A stretch of 10,143 nt of DNA, from NCBI GenBank assembly GCA_025355705.1, contig JANXZD010000532.1:1-10143 (forward strand), written 5' to 3'. Origin of the DNA: Bacteroidota bacterium. Lineage in GTDB: Bacteria > Bacteroidota > Ignavibacteria > UBA10030 > UBA8401. Below are positions 1-6,741 of the stretch, piece by piece. The number at the start of each line of letters is the position of its first letter. Position 1 is the stretch's first letter. The notes beneath the pieces are model-generated. The model worked only from the letters and a program-made list of their open reading frames with translations. It was not told the origin of the DNA and ran no database searches. The translations under genes and the position numbers were made by a program.

Positions 1-746
1 TACGACCCCCGGTAGTTTTCTACAATCGATCCAATGAAGCTGGTGCTCAATTGAAACCGGGCGATTTTAATTGGGATGAAATCTTTGCAGGGGGTGTTCG
101 TTGGTTTCATAGCGGCGGTATATTCTCCGCACTTTCAGAAACCACTGGTCAATTGATCATTGAAGGGATGAAGGCAGCCAAGAAAGCTGGTGCTGTTACC
201 AGTTTTGACTTGAATTACCGTGCGAAGCTTTGGAATATTTGGGGAGGAGAGAAAAAAGCTGTTGAAGTGATCCATGGAATTGTGGAGAACGTAGATGTGT
301 TGGTTGGAAACGAAGAAGATCTGCAAAAAGGATTAGGAATGCCCGGTCAGGATGTCGAGTCAAAGTCAAATCTTGATCCGACTGCATTTTTTAAGATGAT
401 CGAAGCTGTTGTTAAAAAATATCCGAATGTGAAAGCAGTTGCCACAACTTTACGCGAAGTACATTCAACCAACAGACATAGCTGGGCAGCTGTTGCATGG
501 ATCGATGGTAAAACATTCGTTTCGCCGACATGTGAGCTTGATGTTGTTGACCGTGTTGGAGGCGGCGACGGTTATGCAGCAGGATTTTTCTATGGTCTCT
601 TATCAGGTGAGTCACCAGAAAACGCAGTGAGACTAGGCTGGGCTCATGGTGCGATGCTGACAACAACGCCAGGCGATACCACAATGGTTACAGTAGATCA
701 AGTACGCGCATTTGCCCAAGGTGGATCTGCACGAATTCAGCGATAA
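1..746 (+). CDS. PfkB-family sugar/sugar-acid kinase, C-terminal part (5' end outside window)
   Basis: This is the C-terminal part of a ribokinase/PfkB-fold kinase, open from base 3 with no start codon because the window begins inside the gene. PfkB kinases transfer the ATP gamma-phosphate to a sugar hydroxyl; the closest type by motif is 2-keto-3-deoxygluconate (KDG) kinase. Visible landmarks are RWFHSGGIFSALSE, SFDLNYRAKLW, VGNEED and the anion-hole/catalytic motif DRVGGGDGYAAG, whose catalytic Asp is at 567-569. The protein ends in GGSARIQR, almost the same as the end of the complete paralogue at 6742-7827 (GGSARIKR), and the two align along this whole part with about half the residues alike. 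It differs at the predicted sugar site (FYNRSNEAG here, LYDRAHSAT there) and near the end (TTTPGDTT against MTTRGDSS), so the substrates may differ. The family call is firm; the substrate is uncertain (KDG, another keto-deoxy acid, or a hexonate). Confidence 0.88.
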   Translation, partial: RPPVVFYNRSNEAGAQLKPGDFNWDEIFAGGVRWFHSGGIFSALSETTGQLIIEGMKAAKKAGAVTSFDLNYRAKLWNIWGGEKKAVEVIHGIVENVDVLVGNEEDLQKGLGMPGQDVESKSNLDPTAFFKMIEAVVKKYPNVKAVATTLREVHSTNRHSWAAVAWIDGKTFVSPTCELDVVDRVGGGDGYAAGFFYGLLSGESPENAVRLGWAHGAMLTTTPGDTTMVTVDQVRAFAQGGSARIQR

Positions 747-796
747 GTTTTTTGGCCTTAAAATAAATGTGGTGGCACTATTTGAATAGATTGATG

Positions 797-824
797 GTGT
801 TACCGTTCTTTGTATCAACACGGT
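797..824 (+). promoter_or_regulatory. Two competing short stems in the leader of the LarA-like gene
   Basis: GTGTT at 797-801 can pair with AACAC at 817-821, and ACCGT at 802-806 can pair with ACGGT at 820-824. The two pairings share bases 820-821, so they exclude each other. They end 5 nt before the ribosome site of the next gene. Each stem has only 5 bp and a loop of 13-15 nt, so chance is quite possible. A role in translation control is only an inference. Confidence 0.15.
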
Positions 825-828
825 GAGC

Positions 829-835
829 AAAAGGA
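829..835 (+). promoter_or_regulatory. Ribosome binding site fixing the LarA-like start at 846
   Basis: AAAGGAG lies 10 nt before the ATG at 846. The reading frame is also open from a TTG at 810, but that start would put this site inside the coding region and add 12 residues that do not resemble the family N-terminus. The ATG at 846 is therefore preferred. Confidence 0.75.
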
Positions 836-845
836 GTGTGCCAAC

Positions 846-2117
846 ATGTTGTATTACTCAAAAGGTTCCAGCACTACAGTTTTTTCTGATGAAGAATTGC
901 AGCTTGCATTATATTCTGTGTTTGAAAAAATTGGGAACGTGAAACGTGCACTTGCAATCCCGCCGGATGCGACACGGTTTCATTCTTACGCTGGCCCATT
1001 GACAGTGTTCACCTATCAGTATTACAAAGACCGTCTCAAAGCTGTTCTTCCCGCACTTGGTACACACTCGCCGATGACTCCCTCGCAGATCGATCACATG
1101 TATCCCACTATTCCACATGAACTATTCAAGGTACATGATTGGAGAAATGGACTGATAACGTTGGGAGAGGTACCTGCAGAGTTTGTGAAGGAAGTGTCTG
1201 AACAAATGGTAAACTATCCCTGGTTGGCCCAGGTTGATAAGGAATTGGTGGAAGGCCATTACGACGTGATCTATTCACTTGGACAAGTTGTTCCGCACGA
1301 AGTTGTTGGTATGGCAAATTATAATAAAAATATTTTTGTCGGGACAGGCGGATCGGAAGGGATCAATAAGAGTCATTTTCTTGGAGCAGCGTATGGTATG
1401 GAACGAATCATGGGAAGGGCCGATACGCCTGTTCGTCGTGTGCTTAACTATGCTTCGGATAATTTTGCAAAGCATTTACCAATTATTTATATCCAAACAG
1501 TTGTAGCGAAGGATGCATCAGGAAAACTAGTTGTGCGCGGTTTATATATTGGGGATGATGTTGAATGTTTCCTATTAGCTTCAAAATTATCACTTGAAGT
1601 GAATTTTGAAATGTTGGATCAGGAGCTGCACAAAGTTGTGGTCTATCTTGATCCACAAGAATTCAAATCTACCTGGCTTGGGAATAAAAGCATATACCGA
1701 ACACGAATGGCAATTGCCGACGAGGGAGAACTGGTGATACTTGCTCCCGGATTGAAAGAATTCGGTGAAGATCCGACAATCGATAAACTGATCAGAAAAT
1801 ATGGTTATGTAAAGACTCCACAAGTATTGGAATTCGTGAAAAAGAATGATGACCTGCGAAACAATCTTTCTGCGGCGGCTCATTTAATCCATGGTTCTTC
1901 CGAAGGACGGTTTACGATCACATACTGTCCGGGAATGTTAACAAAGGAAGAAATAGAATCGGTGAATTTCCGATATGCAGATATCCAAACAATGATGAAA
2001 CGATATGATCCGAACGTTCTCAAGGATGGCTTTAATATTATGCCAGATGGAGAAAAAATATTCTACATCTCTAATCCAGCACTTGGACTTTGGGCATATA
2101 AAGAAAAATTCAAATAA
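846..2117 (+). CDS. LarA-family nickel-pincer hydroxyacid racemase / 2-epimerase
   Basis: This 423-residue protein matches the length of lactate racemase LarA (424). LarA uses a nickel-pincer nucleotide cofactor to move a hydride at the C2 of a 2-hydroxyacid. In Lactiplantibacillus plantarum LarA the key residues are His108, His174, Lys184 (covalent pincer attachment) and His200 (Ni ligand). Here the segment PHEVVGMANYNKNIF followed by NKSHFLG gives His151, Lys161 and His177, the same 10- and 16-residue spacing. GTHSPMT supplies the His108 counterpart (His74), and PPDATR near the N-terminus is the usual family Asp-x-x-Arg region. The superfamily includes racemases and 2-epimerases beyond lactate, D-gluconate 2-epimerase among them. 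Neighbouring sugar-acid kinases, a sugar-acid symporter and 6-phosphogluconate dehydrogenase favour a hexonate substrate (inference). Cofactor synthesis needs LarB, LarC and LarE, which are not in this window. It is followed 15 nt later by the dehydrogenase gene, so the two are probably co-transcribed. Confidence 0.9.
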   Translation: MLYYSKGSSTTVFSDEELQLALYSVFEKIGNVKRALAIPPDATRFHSYAGPLTVFTYQYYKDRLKAVLPALGTHSPMTPSQIDHMYPTIPHELFKVHDWRNGLITLGEVPAEFVKEVSEQMVNYPWLAQVDKELVEGHYDVIYSLGQVVPHEVVGMANYNKNIFVGTGGSEGINKSHFLGAAYGMERIMGRADTPVRRVLNYASDNFAKHLPIIYIQTVVAKDASGKLVVRGLYIGDDVECFLLASKLSLEVNFEMLDQELHKVVVYLDPQEFKSTWLGNKSIYRTRMAIADEGELVILAPGLKEFGEDPTIDKLIRKYGYVKTPQVLEFVKKNDDLRNNLSAAAHLIHGSSEGRFTITYCPGMLTKEEIESVNFRYADIQTMMKRYDPNVLKDGFNIMPDGEKIFYISNPALGLWAYKEKFK

Positions 2118-2132
2118 TCAGAAGGTGGGAAC

Positions 2133-3587
2133 ATGGCACAGAACAATGCAGATATTGCAATAGTTGGAATTGGTGTAATGGGAGAAAACCTTGCACTGAA
2201 TTTTGAAAGCAAAGGATTTACAACTGCCGTGTTTGATATCGATACCAATAAAGTAAAACATTTTGTTGAAGGAAGAGCAAAGGGGAAAAAAATCGTCGGT
2301 GCATACTCCTATGCAGAATTAGCAGGAGCATTAAAACAACCACGGACGATTTTGATCATGGTGCAGGCAGGCAAAGCTGTTGATGCTGTGATCGATGCAA
2401 TTGTTCCGTCACTTCAGCCAGGTGATATCTTAATTGATGGAGGAAATACACATTTTCCGGACACTACTCGACGGGTTAAAGCATTAGAACAAAAAGGATT
2501 GCTCTTTATTGGGACAGGAGTTTCCGGCGGTGAAGAAGGTGCGTTGTTAGGCCCCGCAATTATGCCCGGAGGATCTGTAAAAGCATGGGAACATGTGAAA
2601 GTACCTCTGCAAGCGATCTCAGCTAAAGTCGATGGTGTTCCATGTTGTGATTGGCTTGGCGAAGACGGCGCAGGACATTTTGTGAAAATGGTTCACAATG
2701 GAATTGAATACGGCGATATGCAGTTGATCTGCGAGACGTATCAAATGATGAAATCAGTTCTTGGACTTTCCAATGAGGAGATGCATGAAGCGTTCAAGGA
2801 TTGGAATAACGGTGAATTGAAAAGTTATTTAATTGAGATCACCCGTGACATATTAAACGTAAAGGATAACAATGGAAACGCAGTGGTTGATACAATTTTA
2901 GATAAAGCTGGTCAGAAAGGAACAGGGAAATGGACGGTGGTGACTGCATTAGATACCGGAATGCCTCTTACGTTGGTCACTGAATCCGTCCTTGCCCGAT
3001 GTCTTTCTGCGCTCAAGGATGAACGTATTGCCGCATCAAAAAAATTATACGGTCCAACATCATCTATTCGTACCGACAAAAAATTGTTCCTCGCCGAATT
3101 GAAGAAATCGTTGTACTTGGCAAAGATTATTTCCTATGCTCAAGGATTCAACCTGATGCGCGCTGCAGCGAAAGAATTCAAATGGAATTTGAACTTTGGA
3201 GGTATTGCATTGATATGGCGAGGAGGATGTATCATTCGTTCTGTATTCTTGAATAAAATAAATGAAGCATTTGTTGTTAATTCTAACTTAGATAATTTAC
3301 TTCTCGATCCATTCTTTAATAAAATCGCAAATGAATATCAACAATCCCTCCGTAATGTTGTGGCAGAAGCTGCCCAACGTGGGGTATGGATCCCTGCATT
3401 ATCTTCTGCGTTGATGTACTATGATGGATATCGTACTGAAACTCTTCCGCATAATCTTTTACAAGCCCAGCGCGATTATTTCGGCGCACATCAATATGAA
3501 CGTGTTGATAAGCCGCGTGGTGAATTTTTCCACACCAATTGGACTGGTCGGGGTGGAGAAACTGCATCTACAGTATATAATGTATAA
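2133..3587 (+). CDS. gnd: 6-phosphogluconate dehydrogenase, decarboxylating (long type)
   Basis: This cytoplasmic pentose phosphate enzyme oxidises and decarboxylates 6-phosphogluconate to ribulose 5-phosphate. Its 484 residues fit the long homodimeric type (about 470-485). In order it shows the Rossmann motif GIGVMGENLALN (from Gly12), IDGGNTHFPDT, GTGVSGGEEGALLGP, the catalytic segment HFVKMVHNGIEYGD with Lys185 and Glu192 (sheep Lys183 and Glu190), AGQKGTGKWT, and the C-terminal substrate-binding part ending in YDGYRTETLP and FHTNWTGRGG. One feature is unusual: after strand 2 the NADP-binding Asn-Arg-Thr (sheep 32-34) is replaced by Asp35-Ile36-Asp37, which removes the Arg that contacts the 2'-phosphate and adds acid groups. 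This predicts NAD+ preference. AAGGTGG at 2122-2128 is the ribosome site for the ATG. It sits between the LarA-like gene and pdxB with very short gaps. Confidence 0.97.
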   Translation: MAQNNADIAIVGIGVMGENLALNFESKGFTTAVFDIDTNKVKHFVEGRAKGKKIVGAYSYAELAGALKQPRTILIMVQAGKAVDAVIDAIVPSLQPGDILIDGGNTHFPDTTRRVKALEQKGLLFIGTGVSGGEEGALLGPAIMPGGSVKAWEHVKVPLQAISAKVDGVPCCDWLGEDGAGHFVKMVHNGIEYGDMQLICETYQMMKSVLGLSNEEMHEAFKDWNNGELKSYLIEITRDILNVKDNNGNAVVDTILDKAGQKGTGKWTVVTALDTGMPLTLVTESVLARCLSALKDERIAASKKLYGPTSSIRTDKKLFLAELKKSLYLAKIISYAQGFNLMRAAAKEFKWNLNFGGIALIWRGGCIIRSVFLNKINEAFVVNSNLDNLLLDPFFNKIANEYQQSLRNVVAEAAQRGVWIPALSSALMYYDGYRTETLPHNLLQAQRDYFGAHQYERVDKPRGEFFHTNWTGRGGETASTVYNV

Positions 3588-3609
3588 ATGATCTTTAATT
3601 GTATTTTCG

Positions 3610-4749
3610 ATGCGAATTGTTGTTGATAAAAATAATCCTTGCGTTGTAGAAGCATTCCAGCAATTTGGTGTTGTTTGCGCATTACCGACTTCAGAAATAA
3701 CAAAAGAAACAGTTCGAGATGCTGAGATATTGATCATCCGTTCAGAAACAAAAGTGACGAAGGAACTTCTTGAGAATAGTGCCGTTCGCTTTGTTGGAAG
3801 TGCAACGATTGGAACGGATCATGTTGATATTGAATATTTAAGATCAACCAAACGAATATTTGCAAACGCTTCTGGATCTAACGCCAATTCTGTTGCTGAA
3901 TATGTCGTGACTGCGTTGCTACATCTTTCACAGAAAAAATCATTCACTTTGCGTGGCAAGTCAATCGGTGTTGTGGGTGTAGGCAATGTAGGATCTAAAG
4001 TAGTCGAATATGCCAAAGCATTAGGTTTGACGGTTCTTCAAAACGATCCGCCATTGGCCCGGAAAACTGGAAACAAATATTTCCTTCCGTTAGATGCACT
4101 GATGGATTGTGATTTTATTTCGTTACATGTTCCTTTGATCAAAGTAGGGGAGGATCCTACCGACCACCTTTTTTCAAAGGATCGAATCTCCAAAATGAAA
4201 AAAGGAGCGATGTTGATTAACACTTCGCGCGGAGCCGTCGTTCATGGAGATGCATTAAAGCAATCTCTCGATGCAGGTTCTCTTTCTGGAGCGGTGATTG
4301 ACGTGTGGGAAAATGAGCCGCTGATCGACATTGAATTGCTGCAAAAAGTTGAGATTGGGACTTCACATATTGCTGGTTATTCTTATGATGGAAAAGTTGC
4401 AGCGGTGAAGATGCTGTATGATGAGGCATGCATGGTATTTGATCAACCGGTGTTATGGTCGCCCGAATTGAATGCTGCTGAATCTCCTCGTAAAACTATT
4501 GTCATAGATCGCAACGAGTTTGGCAATGAAAAAAAGATCCATGACGTCACTCGTCAATGTTACGACATTGAAAATGATGATAAAGCATTACGATTGATAA
4601 GTTCCATTCCGAAAAATGATCACCAATCTTATTTCCGAAGACTACGATCTGAGTATCCGATTCGGAGAGAGTTTTTTAATACCAGTGTCACAGGATCAAC
4701 GGATGACATTAAGCAAACACTGTTTCGCATTGGGTTTCAAATAAATTAA
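3610..4749 (+). CDS. pdxB: 4-phosphoerythronate (erythronate-4-phosphate) dehydrogenase
   Basis: PdxB oxidises 4-phospho-D-erythronate to 2-oxo-3-hydroxy-4-phosphobutanoate, the second step of DXP-dependent pyridoxal phosphate synthesis. The 379-residue protein has nearly the length of E. coli PdxB (378). It shows GSATIGTDHVD, the Rossmann motif GVVGVGNVG (Gly123, Gly125, Gly128) and the D-2-hydroxyacid dehydrogenase triad Arg207 (NTSRGAVV), Glu236 (WENEP) and His253 (GTSHIAGYS). All three lie one position before E. coli Arg208, Glu237 and His254. The C-terminal part, from about residue 290, matches the PdxB dimerisation domain, including a YDIENDDKALR segment; this separates it from SerA and other relatives. 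No clear Shine-Dalgarno site precedes the ATG, which begins 22 nt after gnd, so translation may depend on coupling to gnd. It may have a second role in removing 4-phosphoerythronate, an inhibitor of the upstream enzyme (inference). Confidence 0.95.
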   Translation: MRIVVDKNNPCVVEAFQQFGVVCALPTSEITKETVRDAEILIIRSETKVTKELLENSAVRFVGSATIGTDHVDIEYLRSTKRIFANASGSNANSVAEYVVTALLHLSQKKSFTLRGKSIGVVGVGNVGSKVVEYAKALGLTVLQNDPPLARKTGNKYFLPLDALMDCDFISLHVPLIKVGEDPTDHLFSKDRISKMKKGAMLINTSRGAVVHGDALKQSLDAGSLSGAVIDVWENEPLIDIELLQKVEIGTSHIAGYSYDGKVAAVKMLYDEACMVFDQPVLWSPELNAAESPRKTIVIDRNEFGNEKKIHDVTRQCYDIENDDKALRLISSIPKNDHQSYFRRLRSEYPIRREFFNTSVTGSTDDIKQTLFRIGFQIN

Positions 4750-4778
4750 TGTATTTACATCATAAAGGAAAACAGTAA

Positions 4779-5339
4779 ATGTCTACTTCAGAAACTTATA
4801 CTCCAACATACAAAAGCAACATTTTACCATATACCGGAATGAATGCAGTATATGTTCAGGCAATATTTATCTCTTCCGCAATAGTATTACCCATCATTGC
4901 ACATTCACTTCATGCACCGGTCAGATATCTTTTGCCGATGCATTGGCCGGTGATACTAGCTGGTATATTATATGGTTGGCGCGCCGGTGCGATCACCGGG
5001 GCATTAGCACCTCTTTTGAGCTATTTATTATCGGGTTATCCATTACCCAATATTCTTCCTTCAATGACTGCAGAATTATTTGCCTATGGATTGATCGCCG
5101 GTATGCTTCGGCAAAAATTCAACGTCAATTTGTTTATCTCCATCGGTGCTTCAATAGTGATCGGAAGAATAGTGTTCATTGTTTTTGTGGTGATAACAAA
5201 CAGAGCGTCAATTTCCGATTTAGAATATTTCAAAGTTGCGCTTGTTCCTGGATTTGCGGCGGCATTCTTACAGATCCTTTCACTCCCATTTCTTTCAAAT
5301 TATATTATAAATAAAAATCGAAAAGATGAAAAGATGTAG
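4779..5339 (+). CDS. ECF transporter S component (vitamin-type substrate-binding membrane protein)
   Basis: This is a 186-residue hydrophobic protein with about five to six membrane segments and a basic C-terminal tail (NKNRKDEKM). The central stretch MHWPVILAGILYGWRAG, then APLLSYLLSGYP and ELFAYGLIAGML, matches the general ECF S-component pattern (His-x-Pro-Val, Gly-rich helix, small-residue packing helices). S components bind a vitamin or metal and work with a shared EcfA/EcfA'/EcfT energising module. No such module is in the window, so this would be a solitary group II S component served by one elsewhere. The ribosome site AAAGGAA (4764-4770) precedes the ATG, 29 nt after pdxB. Because it follows pdxB, a B6 vitamer is a reasonable guess, but the ligand cannot be read from the sequence. 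Family call fairly firm, ligand unknown. Confidence 0.75.
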   Translation: MSTSETYTPTYKSNILPYTGMNAVYVQAIFISSAIVLPIIAHSLHAPVRYLLPMHWPVILAGILYGWRAGAITGALAPLLSYLLSGYPLPNILPSMTAELFAYGLIAGMLRQKFNVNLFISIGASIVIGRIVFIVFVVITNRASISDLEYFKVALVPGFAAAFLQILSLPFLSNYIINKNRKDEKM

Positions 5340-5411
5340 AGTATCGTAACGATGAAAAACTAGCCCAGTCAAGATCTTATATTTCCTCATTTATTTTCTT
5401 TAAAGGATATC

Positions 5412-6674
5412 ATGGAGCAAATTTCAGAAAAAATCGGTAAGCAACGATGGAAAATATGTGCGTTGTTATTTTTTGCAACAACGATCAATTACATGGACAG
5501 GCAGATCCTTGGTCTTTTAGCTCCGGTCTTACAAAAAGAGATTGGTTGGAGTGAAAGTGAATATGCATGGATTGTTACAGCGTTTCAAGCGGCATATGCT
5601 TTGGGTCTTGTGGGATTTGGCTGGTTCATCGATAAATTCGGAACAAAAATAGGATATGCTGTAGCAATTACCGGTTGGAGTATTGCCGCAATGGCACACG
5701 CAATGGTAAGTACAGTGTTTGGTTTTGGAGCAGCCAGGGCTGGTTTAGGATTAAGTGAAGCTGGAAATTTTCCTGCAGCACAAAAAGCAGTCGCAGAATG
5801 GTTCCCGAAAAAAGAACGTGCGTTGACCACGGGTATCTATAATTCCGGAGCAAATATAGGCGCGGTCTTAGCACCGGCAGTCGTTCCTTGGTTGACCGTT
5901 ACTTATGGATGGCAAGAAGCATTTATCTTTGTCGGTGCACTCGGATTTATTTGGATCGTATTTTGGATGAAGATGTACGATAAACCAGAAAATGTAAAAT
6001 CCGTCACGAAAGCTGAACTGGAATACATTCAACAAGATACTGTTGAACCAGCAATAGAGAAAATGTCGATGAGAAGTTTATTAAAATATCGACAGACGTG
6101 GGCATTTGTTATTGGAAAGTTCCTTACAGATCCGATATGGTGGTTTTATCTTTATTGGCTTCCGAAGTATTTTGCCAAAGAATATAATCTTTCTATCACG
6201 GGTCTAGGATTGCCATTGATCACTATCTATATGATGACGAGTATTGGCAGTGTTGGTGGAGGCTGGCTTTCGTCAAATTTCATTAAGAGAGGTTGGACGA
6301 TAAATAAGTCCAGAAAAACTGTAATGTTGATTGCTGCGTCGTTGGTTCTTTCAATAATCATTGCTTCACAAGTAACCGATCTGTGGACAGCAGTATTTTT
6401 GATCGGAATTGCGGCAGCAGCTCATCAGGCTTGGTCAGCAAATATTTTCACCACAGCATCAGATATGTTTCCCAAAAGAGCGGTGGGTTCATTAACCGGT
6501 CTAGGTGGAATGGCAGGATCGGTCGGAGGAATGCTCTTTGCTCCATTCATAGGCTACGTGCTTCAATGGACAGGAAGTTATTTTATCCCATTCATGATTT
6601 CAGGAACGGCATACTTAATTGCGCTCGGAATTTTCCATCTGCTCGCCCCAAAAATGGAACAAGTAAATTTATAA
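5412..6674 (+). CDS. MFS sugar-acid:H+ symporter, ACS family (ExuT/DgoT-like)
   Basis: This 420-residue protein should have 12 membrane segments and lie in the inner membrane. It belongs to the anion:cation symporter family, which takes up hexuronates (ExuT), galactonate (DgoT), glucarate and similar acids with protons. NYMDRQILG in the first helix holds Asp29-Arg30 and RAGLGLSEAGNFPA in the fourth holds Arg109 and Glu116. These four lie a constant 17 positions before E. coli DgoT Asp46, Arg47, Arg126 and Glu133, of which Asp46 and Glu133 couple proton and substrate. The loop 2-3 motif is GWFIDKFGTKIG, and YNSGANIGAVLAPAVVPW is typical of hexuronate carriers. AAAGGA at 5402-5407 is a close ribosome site. 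Its place between the epimerase/dehydrogenase genes and the second kinase supports a sugar-acid substrate. Glucuronate, galacturonate, gluconate and mannonate cannot be told apart here. Confidence 0.92.
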   Translation: MEQISEKIGKQRWKICALLFFATTINYMDRQILGLLAPVLQKEIGWSESEYAWIVTAFQAAYALGLVGFGWFIDKFGTKIGYAVAITGWSIAAMAHAMVSTVFGFGAARAGLGLSEAGNFPAAQKAVAEWFPKKERALTTGIYNSGANIGAVLAPAVVPWLTVTYGWQEAFIFVGALGFIWIVFWMKMYDKPENVKSVTKAELEYIQQDTVEPAIEKMSMRSLLKYRQTWAFVIGKFLTDPIWWFYLYWLPKYFAKEYNLSITGLGLPLITIYMMTSIGSVGGGWLSSNFIKRGWTINKSRKTVMLIAASLVLSIIIASQVTDLWTAVFLIGIAAAAHQAWSANIFTTASDMFPKRAVGSLTGLGGMAGSVGGMLFAPFIGYVLQWTGSYFIPFMISGTAYLIALGIFHLLAPKMEQVNL

Positions 6675-6741
6675 TAGAGTCAAAGTACTAAAAATAAGAA
6701 TTTTGCTTTAGATATTTAAATAAATCATTTAAGGAAGAACC

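Noticed and set aside
810..845. Earlier TTG start for the LarA-like gene, adding 12 residues (MYQHGEQKECAN)
   Set aside because: The strong AAAGGAG site at 829-835 would lie inside the gene, and the ATG at 846 has ideal spacing and gives the usual family length.
1590..1883. 97-codon minus-strand frame inside the LarA-like gene
   Set aside because: It lies wholly antisense to a well-supported gene, resembles no known protein, and has no ribosome site.
3316..3737. Overlapping minus-strand frames across the end of gnd and the start of pdxB
   Set aside because: They are antisense to two conserved enzymes, overlap one another, and show no recognisable motifs.
3610..4749. Reading this gene as phosphoglycerate dehydrogenase (SerA) or another 2-hydroxyacid dehydrogenase
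   Set aside because: The length, the one-residue offset of Arg, Glu and His from E. coli PdxB, and the PdxB-type C-terminal dimerisation domain all favour PdxB.
4943..5314. 123-codon + strand frame inside the ECF S-component gene
   Set aside because: It is an out-of-frame shadow rich in Cys, Arg and Ser with no membrane pattern, whereas the main frame has clear S-component helices.
5343..5353. ATCG-TAA-CGAT inverted repeat after the S-component gene as a terminator
   Set aside because: Only 4 bp with a 3-nt loop and no following T tract; too weak to call.
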